Origin: Euglena gracilis
Taxonomy: Eukaryota; Euglenida; Euglenophyceae; Euglenales
Assembly: GCA_039621445.1 (NCBI GenBank)
Contig: CP154956.1
Location: 8,989,443-9,053,442 of the forward strand
Length of the DNA stretch: 64,000 nt
Direction of reading: 5' to 3'
The notes below the pieces were generated by a model, which made no database searches, was not told the origin of the DNA, and saw only the letters and a program-made list of their open reading frames with translations. Of the stretch, positions 1 through 11,109 are shown piece after piece. The stretch's first letter is position 1; each line of letters begins with the position of its first letter. A program made the position numbers and the translations under genes.

Positions 1-655
1 GGGCGTGCCCGTTGGGGGGGCAGAGGCCGGGATGATGTGATGGGGGGATGGGGGCGTGCCCGCTGGGGGGGCAGAGGCCGGGATGATGTGATGGGATGAG
101 GGCGTGCCCGCTGGGGGGCAGAGGCCGGGATGATGTGATGGGATGGGGGCGTGCCCGCTGGGGGGGCAGAGGCCGGGATGATGTGATGGGGGGATGGGGG
201 CGTGCCCGCTGAGGGGGCAGAGGCCGGGATGATGTGATGGGATGGGGGCGTGCCCGCTGGGGGGGCAGAGGCCGGGATGATGTGATGGGTGGTTGGGGGC
301 GTGCCCGCTGGGGGGGCAGAGGCCGGGATGATGTGATGGGATGAGGGCGTGCCCGCTGGGGGGGCAGAGGCCGGGATGATGTGACGGGTGGATGGGGGCG
401 TGCCTGCTGGGGGGGCAGAGGCCGGGATGATATGATGGGGGGATGGGGGCGTGCCTGCTGGGGGGGGCAGAGGCCGGGATGATGTGATGGGGGGATGGGG
501 GCGTGCCTGCTGGGGGGGCAGAGGCCGGGATGATGTGATGGGTGGATGAGGGCGTGCCCGCTGGGGGGGCAGAGGCCGGGATGATGTGATGGGGGGATGG
601 GGGCGTGCCCGCTGGGGGGGAGAGGCCGGTATGATATGATGGAGGGATGTGGGTG
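1..655. repeat. G-rich minisatellite, about 48-51 bp period
   Basis: About 13 tandem copies of a unit reading roughly GGGCGTGCCCGCTGGGGGGG, then CAGAGGCCGGGATGATGTGA and a variable TGGG(G)GATGG tail. Copies differ mainly in the length of the G runs and the tail, giving periods of about 46-51 bases. The array is cut by the window start, so its true size is unknown. The last copy decays at about 620-655. Confidence 0.95.
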
Positions 656-3600
656 TGCGGGGAGGTCGGGATGATGTACGAAGAGGCTGGGCTCCGCTGG
701 GCGGGGGGGGGGGGGCTTTGGATTGGACGTATTTTGAGCCTTAGCCCTGTCGGTCTCTCTGATATAGCACTCAGTCGCCTCTAGGATCGGCCGGTGACTC
801 AGAGTTTGTCTGGTCGGACCTGAGAAACCTTGTGATAGGTTTGATGCTGTAGGGTGCCCGGGGTCGCCATTCTTTTGTGGGGCGTGAAGTCGGGCCCTAC
901 GACATTTTGGGTCGGGCGAGGAGTGGTGGGGTGTCTGAGGTTTGATGCGGAGGTCGTGGTGAGGCTATAAGCCAGCTCGGGTGGGGGGGATGTATATCTC
1001 CCCCCATCGGGGATCCCTACATTGCGGGGCGGGCAGAGCGCGCACAGGGTCTAGGGGCAATCTGAATGTGGTGCGTATTTGGGGGGGGTGGCGTGGGATC
1101 GACTCCGGGGGAGGGGGGGGGGGCTGCGACCCGGCCCAAGCTCACTGGTCCGTGGCCCGTACAGAAGCTGGGGTTTGGGGGGCCAGGACGGTAGAGCAAA
1201 ACCGGCGCTGCCGCCCGGCGTGAGTCAAGTACCTACACAGGGTGGGGGGTGCCTGTCGGATGGGGGGGTCCGCGTGCTGTGAGGGGCCCTCGTCCCTGGG
1301 TTTCTGCAGCAAGTGCGCAGGGGGGGATCGTGTGGGTTCGGGGCTGGGGTGATGCTGGTTAGGGGGGGGGGGGGGGGGTCGTTAATGGGCACAGTGCCTG
1401 GGCGGTGCATGGCCATGAAAAATGGGGGGGGGGACAACCTGGTGCTAGGGTGGGGGTTTTGTCGCAGAGGGCTGGTGTCGCCCCGGTCAGCCTGGTTGGT
1501 GGTACTGTGTGATAATGCCGGGGGTGTGGCCCGGCACTCTCAGGGGAGGACTTGCGGGTGGTTATCGCGTAAGAAATGAGTATTACAAAAGAAGGAAAAA
1601 AATTGTGGTGTGCCTGCGAGGGGTGACTGGGTCATTCGGGGTCGGAGCAAGCAAAGGCCAGGTAATGGGTTGGGGCTGGTCTCTGAATGCAAGGGCTACT
1701 GAGGGTGGTCAGGTGGCTACTGCGTGAGCGCAGGTGCCGTCCGATGGGGCCTCCGGACGTGGGGGGGTAACGCACGAGGTGCGGACGTGCCGTGTCCGGG
1801 TGATGGGGGGGGGGCGTGCGATCGGTTCTGGGGGGGGGGGGTGGGCCGCCGCCGGCTCAGGCGACCGGGCCCGAGCTCACTAGTCCGTGGCCCGTCCATA
1901 AGCTGGGGATGGGGCAGGGCCAGGACGGAGGAGCGGATGCCGGCGGTGGCTCCCGGCGTGGGCCAGACACCCACACAGGGTCGGGGGGTGTCTGTGGGGG
2001 GGGGTCTGCGTGCTGTGAGGGACCCGTCCCTGGATTTTCGCAGCAGGTGCGCGGGGGGGGGGGGGGTCGTGTGGGGCGGGGGCGGGGGTGATGCTGATTT
2101 GAGGGGGGGGGTGGGTGTTAATGGGTACAGTGCCTGAATGGTGCTAGATTGTGAGAAATCGGGGGGGGGGGGACTTGCGGGTGGTTATCGCGTAAATAAA
2201 AAAAATAAAAACAGGGGAGCCTGAGGTTGGGGGTAGGGGTGACTGTGCGCTTGCTGGGGGGGAGGCGCAACCTTGGTGTGCCTTTGAGGGGGTTCTCCAT
2301 GTCAGAATTAACCGCAGGTAACTGTGATTGCAGGTGGGGGATGTTTGGGTGGCTCGAGCAAGCAAAGGCCAGGTAACGGGTGGGGCTGGTCTTTGAATGC
2401 TGGGGCAGCCAGGTGGCTATGGCGTTAGCGCGGGTGCCGTCCGGTGGGGCCTCCGGACGGGGGAGGGTGCGCACGATGTGGTGACGTGCCGTGTCTGGGT
2501 GTCCCTCCCTGACCAGTTTCGCGGGTGGCTCCGGTGAAAATGGCCGAGGCGTGGGTCTTGTGTAGTCTATTGTTTTGTGTTGTTGTTGTTGTTGTTGTTG
2601 TTGTTTTAGGGGGGGTCCCTTCGGTCTTGTGCGCTGGGTTGGGAAAAAAAAATATTTGGGGGGGGCGCTCCTTTGGAGGGGTATGCCTATGTCAGCTTGT
2701 TGGTTCTGGAGTGGCTAGGGCAGTCAAGTGACCGCGTCTCAGTTGGCGAGGCACGACCTAGCACGCCTCGGTCCCTTGCACGTCAAGTGTTGCCAAGAGT
2801 GACTGGGCCAGAAAGCAACCTCGGAGTGCTGGAGGAGTTGTTTTTGTTTTTTTCGGTGGCAGAGGTGTTGGGGGTGGGGTGACTGAGGGGCGTATACCAA
2901 GCCCACAGGACTGCGTCGGGCGGCCCCGAGCCTGGCGCAGTCTTGTCGGGGTACGCGTGCCGGCCGGGAACTTCGCGGTCCGGTGTCGCTTGCCCGCCGA
3001 GAACATGTAACGCCGGAAAAAGAGCCCCCCGTGTGTGACCTACGTACGTTGTGCCCCGTGGGCGATGGCCGGCCACACGGGGAGGGAGGGTTTTGCTGTG
3101 TGACCACCCGGCATGCGTTCCGGGTGGGAGGATCGCGATGAGCTTGTGGAGGTTCTCGAGCAGGGCTGGGGGCCCCCAGGGGCGATTGCTTCCCCTTAGG
3201 GCCGTGGGAGTCCATTTTGGGCCCCCGGGCGGGGGATGGCGGCCCGCTCCGGGGAAGTCGGGTAGGGTTTTGAGTGTGTGATTGGTGTTCATTTTGCGCT
3301 CGGTTTTGGTAGAGCGTGCCTGTTGGGGCGTCGGGGGGTAGGGTGATGAGAGGGGGAAAAACTTGCTGAGCAGCGCTGTGAGGCTGAGGCGCAGGTGGGC
3401 GGGGTGGAGGGGGTGTGGCGGCCCTTGCCCGATGGTCTCTGTGGGGGGGGTAGGGAGGAAACAAAAGAAAATTGTTATAATGAGGCTAGTTGCCGGGGGT
3501 GGGAGGCTGGTGGTTGTTCAAGGTTTCCCAGGGAGGCCCCCCCAAGTGTGTGAAGGTGCCCGATGGCACATAGAATCCCACTGTGCTGGGAGGTACACGA

Positions 3601-4050
3601 GGTCGGAGGCCGGCCCGGGGTCCCCGGGCCGAGTGGTGGAAGAGCCAGTGTAGCAGCGGCCCCCCCCTCCACTGGTGGGGCGGAGTGGAGGGGGGGGGAA
3701 GTCCAAGGAGGCCTGGTAGGTGCTCCGAGAACACGAGGAAAAGCCTACGAGACCCCTGGATTGGGTGGTGGCGGTCGGGGTTGCTGCCAGGGGCCACGTG
3801 GTGCAGGGGGGGGGCGTTAGGGGCGATCGGGCACCGATAGCCGTGCGTTGGGGGGGGGGGGGGGTTGTGAGGCGGGGGGGGTCAGCGGTGCTCAGCTGTT
3901 GAAGGTGGGGGGGCCACCTCATCCCAGGTTTGCCCGGTTAGCCATGCCTAGGGCATGTTGCCACCTCTCCGCCGAAAATCGGTGAGGCTGGGCGCCGCTG
4001 GGGTCCCGGCGGAGGGTCTGGGGCTCACTCAACCACACCCCCTACCCCCT
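656..4050. other. G-rich non-coding stretch, no gene seen
   Basis: Long G runs on the plus strand, interrupted by short mixed-sequence islands. Open frames on both strands are glycine/proline-rich artefacts of the composition. A (GTT)n run lies near 2578-2606. No exon with splice borders or a recognisable protein motif was found. The only clear structure is the tandem duplication listed separately. Confidence 0.6.
1090..2483. repeat. Tandem duplication of a ~700-bp unit
   Basis: Two diverged head-to-tail copies lie at about 1090-1783 and 1784-2483. Shared landmarks in the same order are: CTCACTGGTCCGTGGCCCGT (1142) and its counterpart (1875); a GGTGATGCTG block (1348, 2087); TTGCGGGTGGTTATCGCGTA (1553, 2174); GCAAGCAAAGGCCAGGTAA (1648, 2359); GGGGCCTCCGGACG (1746, 2446). 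A partial third boundary, GACGTGCCGTGTC, recurs at 2483 but homology is then lost. Confidence 0.8.
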
Positions 4051-4645
4051 GGGTCAGGAAACTTAAAAAAAATAACATCTTGTGCGGTAAGATTGAGATT
4101 TTGCACTCAAATTAGGGTCCGTGTGAAAAATCCCGTTTTTCTCTGGCAGATTTTGGCACCAGATATTTTAGGCTCGTGCTTGTGAACAACTGTTTTCGGG
4201 GAATGTTTTCAAAACAGATAAAAAGATGGACCCTCCTAAAAACGACAGACCACCCGACATTTTCAACAACCAGCCAAAAAAAAGACCCCGGCCAAATTCA
4301 GGGGGAAGTGGACAAAACAATCATAAAAACACCCAAAACAAAAGCAAAAAGCACCAGCCATAAAAAAAAATGTGATCGGACTGGACTTCTAACACCAGGG
4401 TGGGGCACCATTGGTTGACTTGAAAACCGAGCGTAGCACATTCCTTGACTTGGGGTGACTGAATGGATGCCATTTGAAGTGATCAAAATGCATTTTGTGT
4501 GGTTCCTCGTCAAGGAAAACAAGATAAACGTGCGGAAGGCAAGGTGGCGGCTGTTAGTGAATGGTCAGATATGGAATGATTCCAAGGCATCAAAAAATCC
4601 CCGGCCAATGTGTGGGTCCGCTCCACCGCGCTCATCCCTAACTGT

Positions 4646-4956
4646 TCAACAGCGAAACTCACAAAACAAAAGGCAAGAGTGGAGTGGGGGGCCAAAAGGA
4701 TGGGGCGGTGGGAAACCCCTGTCCCAACCCCAAAAGGTTAGGGGGTCATGAAAAACTTGGTGGCTGCCACGGCTGCCACCAACCACGGTGTAGCAAACTG
4801 CCGCGGTAGAGGTCGGGGGAGACGTGTGCAGTGGCCACAGTGACAAATGGCCCGAGACCCACGGGAAACGAACCAATCGTGCCGGAGATTTCTGCGGGAA
4901 CCGTTCCGGGTCTTTCGACACAGGGCTTCCGTTGCGGCGCAGGTTTGTAACGGCCC
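4646..4956 (-). CDS. Possible C-terminal exon of the LRR gene
   Basis: The acceptor CTCTGAG|GG at 4957/4956 keeps phase 1 and opens AVTNLRRNGSP, which resembles the end of an LRR domain. The frame stays open to a stop at 4646, but all three minus frames are open here. A donor may truncate the exon well before that. Confidence 0.35.
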
Positions 4957-7943
4957 CTCAGAGTAGGAAGATCGACCACCGTGCAGAATAGGACGGGATG
5001 GGGGCATACATCCGAGGTCCACCTCCTGCAGCGTGGTATTCGTCTGGAGAGCCGGGGCCAGCCCTCCACTTCTCACCCCACAGCCGCACACCCCACACTC
5101 CTTGGGGAGGGTGGGGGCAGGCTTCGATATAAGGAGAGGGGGGGGGTGGTCCGGCCCCCCCCCGGGGGGCAGGGGGGGGGGGGGGGGGGGGGGGACACCC
5201 CCCCCCCACCTAAACAGTGGCGCGGTCAGGGTGACCGATTTTTGGCCCGGCGCGAAGCGCCGGGCCGAAAAATTTTGACCCCCCAAAACGACCAAAAGTG
5301 CCATTTTGGGCACTTTTTGGGCAAAAATTGGCCAAAAATGCAAAAAATTTTCGGCGCGAAGCGCCGGAGGAAAAAATTGACCCTTTTTGGGGGGGGTCCC
5401 GGGTACCCCCCGAGGGTCGGTCCGGACCCCCCTTGCAGGTGGGGGGGGGTGGTCCGGACCCCCCCCTGCGGGCCAGGAGGGGGGGGGGGGACACCCCCCC
5501 ACCTAAACCATGTACGCCCTCCTTATATCGAACCCTGGGTGGGGGTTGACCACCACCATTTAAGTGCACGCTGCCCAAATGGTGTGCATTGCCCAACGGT
5601 CTGAAACTGCGGTGCAATGATGTGCATTGGGCTGAAAATAGCTAAAAATGTCCGAAAATTGCCCAAAAGGATCACCTTGACTGAGTCCCTGCCTCCTTCA
5701 GCCTGCAGTGACAGAGGTTGCTATCGTGCGTTGTTCAAAGGTGGGGTCCAAAGCCACCCACCCCAGTACTGACCAGGATTTGAAGTGGGATATGGGAGGG
5801 TGAAGAAATCACAAAATTTGGCTCTCATATCACTGGCCTCAATTTTCACAGCTTGCTGCACCAGAGCTGGCTGTGAAGGCAGAGTGTGCACAGCCCATCA
5901 CCATACCCCATGGCTGGCCAGGCAGGTGCTTGACAAAAAAAAAACTCGCGTCCCAGCATATTCTCAATCAAAACTGCATTGGACAAATGGACGAAAAAAT
6001 GGACTGATATTTTGGAAAAAATGGGTCGACTGAGAGGGGAAAACGTGATGTCTGGCATTCTTGGACGATCACCCGTCCACCCAAAACATCAACAAACGTG
6101 TTTTTCGACTTTTTGAGTTTTGACCCCGTTCGATCCCAGGATCGGCCGTTGGCCGTCCCTCAGGTCTAAAGGCGGTCCTTGAGGCGCGATCCTTTAAAAA
6201 AAAACAATTCCCTTCCCTCATGGACCACCTTGGGCTCTGGCAGAGGATTTGGGGCTGGGTACCGCACATTGAAATTTGGGGGCGTACAAATAATTAATGC
6301 CCCTGCTTTAAAATGGGGGTGTCGAGTTGGACGCCCCTCCCCCTGAGGGGGCCCTTGATGTACCCCATCCCCACAACACTGCCGCCACCCCATCACCACC
6401 CCCCCATCCCGGGCATTGGGCAGCCCCCCTGCCCCTTTCAGAAGCGCAGCCCTGGTCTCTGCCATCGCGTTGGCCCCCTCCGGCCCGATCAGGTTGCCTG
6501 CACACGGCAGAGGAAAGGGGAAAAGAACAGGCACAACAAAAAACATGGGCCGCAGGAGCCATCAAATCTTGTTCAATTGATACATACATACATACATACA
6601 TGTATGTATGTATGTATGTATGTATGTATGTATGTATGTATGTATGTATGTATGTATGTATGTATGTATGTATGTATGTATGTATGTATGTATGTATGTA
6701 TGTATGTATGTATGTATGTATGTATGTATGTATGTATGTATGTATGTATGTATGTATGTATGTATGTATGTATGTATGTATGTGTGTATGTACGTGCATA
6801 CGTTCGTACGCATGTATGTATTAATGTATGTATGTATTTCTGTCTGTGTGTGTACATATGTAATATTTATATTTCGGCCATTTTTTTCAAAGGAGCTTTT
6901 GAAAACTTTTTTTTCTTTTGGCACTTTTTAGGAGGGGACGCAAACATGTCTTTTTTCATAGATTTTTTGCGTCTTTTCGATTGTGGCAAAATTTATGGGG
7001 GTTTTGTGTTTTTTTGTTTTTTTCCCTCTTTGGCAACTTAGCCTGGTTTCAGCCCCAATTTCCCCAATTTTTTTTTGCATTTTTGCATTCTTCGGACAAA
7101 TTGAAGACTTTCCTTAAGGCGCCGAGAATTTTTATATGCTCTATGCAGCAGACAGTGCAACCCCCCCCCAATAATACCTCGGGGAATTATTTTTTCGCCC
7201 GAAATCCCAGCCCGAGGTGATCCCAACTCCCTTTCTGGGTAGAAAGGGGTGCCGGTTGCAAGTTCCTTGGGTCGTGGTCATTTGCCTTCTCGCAAGACAT
7301 GACAAATGCCAGTGAAATGTGTTTATTTCATCACAACCTGCACATCAAAAGTTACAACCCAACGTTGGCCAATGTTCCACAGCGTGCAGCACCGACCTCC
7401 TAATTTGAGACTTCGTAGAGTGGAGTTCTGTGTCACGGTGTCTGCAAGGGACCTGGCTGCTTCCGGACCAAGACGGCAACCTGCAAGTGTTGACATTTGA
7501 AGGAATCAATTTTTCATTTACAATGAGTGCCCAGGAAATCAAGGCTAAAAAAAAATCCAATAAAATCGATATGAGATGTACATTGATTCCCCGAAGACAT
7601 CAGAAAATCTGCAGTTGGAATCCCCAGGAAATTATCCTCAGCTTCTGCATTTGCATGCCGTTTCTCAAACGCAGCTGTCTCTAAAGTGAGCCTAATTGGT
7701 TCATTTGCAACACAATTGAATGCCCTGCTCCTTATATAATGCCAACTGCAAGCTCTTCGATTCTCAAATTTTTGAGAGACCGAAATGGGAAAGGCCGTTT
7801 GCCAAACCCGCAGGCCGGTCGGCAACCTTTCCCATCTCCAGTGGGGGGGCTGGGCACACTTCGCAGCTGGAGTTCCCGCAGCGTGGTGTTCTGCCTCAAG
7901 GCGTCCATGAGATAGAGGGCGCCTTTTCTGGTGAACACTTCAT
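4646..7943 (-). CDS. Leucine-rich-repeat protein gene, partial
   Basis: Minus-strand exons encode ribonuclease-inhibitor-type LRRs. One exon of exactly 84 nt (7860-7943) gives a 28-residue unit with ALRQNTTLRELQL. The next unit is split between 6458-6497 (40 nt, NLIGPEGANAMAE) and 5010-5053 (44 nt, ALQTNTTLQEVDL), again 84 nt in total and in the same phase. LRR proteins of this class usually act as binding scaffolds; the ligand and cellular location cannot be read here. No start codon, signal peptide or effector domain was found. Further LRR exons may lie to the right, and the C-terminal end is uncertain. The family call is secure; gene limits are not. Confidence 0.75.
5010..5053 (-). CDS. 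LRR exon, second half of a repeat
   Basis: This exon starts just after CTGGCCCC (5061-5054) and reads G GCT CTC, completing AEALQTNTTLQEVDLG. With the preceding 40 nt it makes exactly 84 nt, one full repeat. The proposed donor is T|GTATGCC at 5010/5009. No AG acceptor is available at the required place. Confidence 0.8.
5118..5537. mobile_element. hAT-like MITE, 420 bp, inside an LRR-gene intron
   Basis: The left end CAGGCTTCGATATAAGGAG (5118-5136) matches the reverse complement of the right end (5519-5537) at 18 of 19 bases. A perfect 8-bp target duplication, GGTGGGGG, lies at 5110-5117 and 5538-5545. The interior holds G/C runs and two palindromes of the GGCGCGAAGCGCC type, and no transposase. 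CAGG ends with 8-bp duplications are typical of hAT elements. A fragment ending CTCCTTGAATCAAACCTGG near 52720 may be related. Confidence 0.85.
5919..6232. mobile_element. Degenerate copy of the GGCGGTCC MITE family
   Basis: Starts CAGGCAGGTGCTTGAC and ends TGGACCACCTTG, diverged versions of the CAGGGCGGTCC ends seen at 11110 and 55894. It shares the interior landmarks CATCCACCCAAA, GTTCGATCCC and a subterminal GGCGGTCCTTGAGG foldback (6171). No clear target duplication remains. Confidence 0.6.
6458..6497 (-). CDS. LRR exon, first half of a repeat
   Basis: The acceptor is GTGTGCAG|GC at 6498/6497. The 40-nt exon encodes NLIGPEGANAMA, the start of an LRR. The frame then leaves LRR consensus exactly where a GACCAG sequence begins at 6457, with no GT nearby. 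It continues in consensus at 5053. Confidence 0.8.
6581..6840. repeat. Tetranucleotide (ATGT)n/(ACAT)n microsatellite
   Basis: A run of CATA units (6583-6601) turns into about 60 TATG units and decays after 6780. The switch point makes a palindrome (TACATACATGTATGTA) that could extrude as a cruciform. The long Tyr/Met/Cys/Val and His/Thr/Ile open frames here are artefacts. Confidence 0.97.
7860..7943 (-). CDS. LRR exon (one 28-residue repeat)
   Basis: The acceptor reads CGCACAG before 7943 and the donor is A|GTGTGCCC at 7860/7859. The exon is 84 nt, phase 1 to phase 1, and contains the LRR core ALRQNTTLRELQL. Joined to the next exon it makes the expected RSNLIGPEGA repeat junction. Confidence 0.85.
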
Positions 7944-7967
7944 CTGTGCGACAGAGAAGGCTGGGAG

Positions 7968-8046
7968 TGGTTTGTGTGTGTGTGTGTGTATACACATATA
8001 CATATATATATACATATACACACATATATAGTATATATATATATGA
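7968..8046. repeat. (TG)n/(TA)n microsatellite
   Basis: A GTGTGTGTG run followed by alternating TATATA and CATATA, in the intron or spacer beside the LRR exon. Confidence 0.9.
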
Positions 8047-8049
8047 AAA

Positions 8050-11000
8050 AGATAAAAAATCTGGACAGGAAGTAAAAACAGCGTAATCTTTTTGTGCAAT
8101 GGTGGGAAAATAAGCAAAAAATCAACACCGGCCTCGATTGGACATGCAAAAAATACACATAGAGCATTATCGGGAGAGAGAAATGAACATTTGATTTTCC
8201 CCAAAAATACTCTGTGGTTCACGCAAAAATGTTTTTCTGCTGGACCTGGGCTAGATTGGGCTGGTGAGTTGAGCCGGGGGTGCTGTGGATAGAGCAGCAA
8301 GAGATTTTGGCTGTTTGCAAAAAAAAAAAAACGGGCCATTCGACCCCCCCCCATCCAACCCTGGGGGGGGCAAATAGTTGGGAGCTGCCTGTTGCTCATC
8401 CTGAAACATATAACAGCATAGATATGCGGTTTCGTTTGGCTGACGATGATTTTTGACCAAGGGGGAGGGGAGGGTCTTTCACAGGCATTCACTCAGCCCA
8501 AATTCCACAAAATGGGGGCCAGTGGAAAGCCGGTTTTAACCCTAACCCCATCCAAATCAATAACCCCAACTGTCCCCGAAGGTCAGAGCCGGGTCTCACA
8601 AAACGACCCCCCCCCCTGATTTCACTACTTGCCCCCTGGGCACATAATTGGGAGCTGCTAAGCACCAATCCTTGCAAGGCGAGGCGACAAGTTTTTCAAA
8701 AGCCCACATTCACTCCCCAGCTCTAAAAAAAAGCAAATCTAACAAACAAAAAAGGGTCGTCAATAGAACTGAATTTGGCCAACCCTGGGGGATGGGGGTT
8801 TGGGGTGCCTTGAAGTGCCTGGGCTGCCTGGGAAGGCAAGCACAACACCCGCCGGGGGGGGGGGGGGCTACGGCGATGGGACTTCACCAGAGTTGCTCAC
8901 CCGACCAGGGGAAGCAACACAAGAGCACTGGTATAAGGCGTCCCCGGCCACCAGGGGTTTTCTTAAGGACCCCCCTGGGGGGGGGGGGCGTCCAGCCTCT
9001 GGCTGGTAAGGGATTGGGGGGGGGGGGGGGGCTGGAGCGGACTGGGCTGGGCTGGGCTGGGTCGATGAAAAACAAATTTGCTGAAACATTTTTGGAGCTA
9101 GATCAAAGCTGGGGAGATTGTGACAGAGGAAGGTGTGATGAAAAAAAATGCAGGGATAGGTGAGCTGGGTAGCCCAGTTGGCTGGCCAGCCTTCGGCCGG
9201 CTGGCCCGGCCTCCAGCCGGGCTGGACCCAATTTTATTTCACTTGACCCCCCCGGGGGGGGGGCTCCCAGCCCCGATTTGGCTGGATTTGAGCTGCTGGC
9301 TGGCTGGATCCCCCCCCCCGGGGGGGATAGGGTACCCTCCGACTTAAGAAAACCCCTGCCGGCCACTTTGAGATAGAGGCGACCATGAACAGACAAGAAG
9401 CCTGAGTACAATTAAGTGGGGAGGGGGGTCAGCCCCTGTCAAGGTTGTGTGTCAAAAAAATGGCTTTCCAGGCTTGTGGCGCCGAAGGCGCCGGAAATGC
9501 CTTGGATGAATGTCTTGGTCGCTTTTGGCCACGTGCCCCAGTAGCACTCCCTCGGGGGTGGGGTCGGCCTCGACTGACAATTTTGCCTGGTCCTCAAAAG
9601 GATGCGGCAGCAGCGGGTTTCGCAATGGGGCACACACAGAGGAAGTCCCACTCCGCGGGTTCGGTGCACAGCATCTCCTCCACCACACGGAGCGATGGGC
9701 GCATTGGGAGGGGAAAAGGCCAGGGGCGATGGGCCGGTCTGAAAGGGGCACGGAAAAGCGAAATCAACCCGGGCTTTGCAAACCCTTCCAAAGCGGACAG
9801 CGGCACAGGACGGTATCAGCGAACATCAAAACCAGATGTTGGCAACCCTTACCAAAAAATATGACAACATTTTCCTCTGACAACCCCAGAGCCATCTTTA
9901 TTATTGGGCCACAGGGGGATCAATGAGAACAGGGCTGGCAAAGCAGCAGAAGCAAAGCGGTCAATAAACAAATGTTGCCTGGTGGGTGTTTGCTGCGTTG
10001 TTGAAAACGAAGGCCCCTCGCTTTGTGAAAGGCCCAAACGGAGAAACCACGCGGGTCAGGCCAGCTCGCACGCCGCAGCCAATCTGAGGAGCACCAATCC
10101 ATCACCTTGGAGAACGGTCAATGGAAATTACGAGAGAGCTTCCCGTGTTGCATCGAAAGCAAATGGTTCGGAGAAAATTGCCCTTTGCCCCCCAAACGAA
10201 TGGGACCAAAAGAAAATACAGTTAGTCAATTTCTTTCTAACTTGGATGGATGCACACCACTTGTTGGCAATATCCAATGCTTTTTACTGACGTGGCCTGC
10301 TTGTCAGATATGAGCTGGCCACACCCCAGTCCGCCCCCCCCCTACAATGAACAAGGAACCGGCCCTCGATGGCATTGTCTGCGGGGAGGAGAATTAAAAC
10401 AAACCGAAAATTCGTGCCAACGTGTCTGCTTGGAGTGGGCATTAATTCTCCATTGGTGAACACTGAACCTTATGCAGTTGGCTCACAAGCGTTAAACCAT
10501 GGTTTCTCCATCATACAGACACATTTCACGCCGGCAATATCCAGGAAATGCACTGTCCTGCTGACCTCCAACACATCAATCAAGGCGCCCTTTCAGCTCC
10601 GATATAGTTTCCTGCATCATCAAATGAATCGAACAACTTGCTAACCCTAACCGTAACCCTGACCATGACCCTAACCCTGACTCCAACCCTAACCCTAAGG
10701 CTCAGCGGCCAGAAGACGGGTTTTAATTTTGGTGCAACCCCAGCGAGATAATCTCCCATCCACATATTCCAGTTTGGGACACCCCGGAGTGGGATGGGGT
10801 TTGCCACAATTCGGGCGTCAAAAGGCCTTTCCCAAAAACAATCCGTCGCTTCTCGCCGAAGCCCATCCCTCCCATCCAGCCCATAACCCCCCCCATCGGA
10901 GTGTGAGACCCCAGACCCACCCACTCACCTCCCCCCGGGGTCTTCAAGTTACAAAGATGCCCGCACCGCAGAACGGTTGCCGTTGGAGGGCGGGGGGTGG

Positions 11001-11100
11001 CACGCGTCAAAGATCTCGGTGAAAGACCGAAGACATCTGGGCTTGAAAAAGACCAAAAAAAAACACGTTCGTTGCTTGTGTTTTTTAAAGAGAAAGATCA
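8050..11100. other. Non-coding stretch with small repeats
   Basis: No convincing exon was found. It holds a hairpin repeat (8884-8940) and a short repeat (9358-9418), both recurring at 55.25 and 60.1 kb. There are several C/G-run boxes (8985, 9250, 9310). A GGCGCCGAAGGCGCCGG palindrome at 9479 lies in a frame that mimics an LRR by chance. A GC-richer patch at 9440-9800 is open in several frames but has no family signature. Confidence 0.5.
10639..10700. repeat. Degenerate interstitial CCCTAA repeat
   Basis: About ten units of CCCTAA, CCCTGA, CCGTAA and CCATGA type in a row. This matches the common eukaryotic telomere hexamer family but is degenerate and internal. Short TTAACCCTAACCC pieces also occur at about 8536 and 51117. 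Confidence 0.7.
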
Positions 11101-11109
11101 GCCAAGAAT

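Noticed and set aside
6308-7041. Met-Tyr-Val-Cys and His-Thr-Tyr-Ile frames
   Set aside because: Direct translation of the (ATGT)n microsatellite.
9445-9864. Plus-strand frame with CGAEGAGNALDECL that resembles an LRR
   Set aside because: The resemblance comes from a GGCGCCGAAGGCGCCGG palindrome; the rest has no LRR spacing, and the LRR gene is on the other strand.
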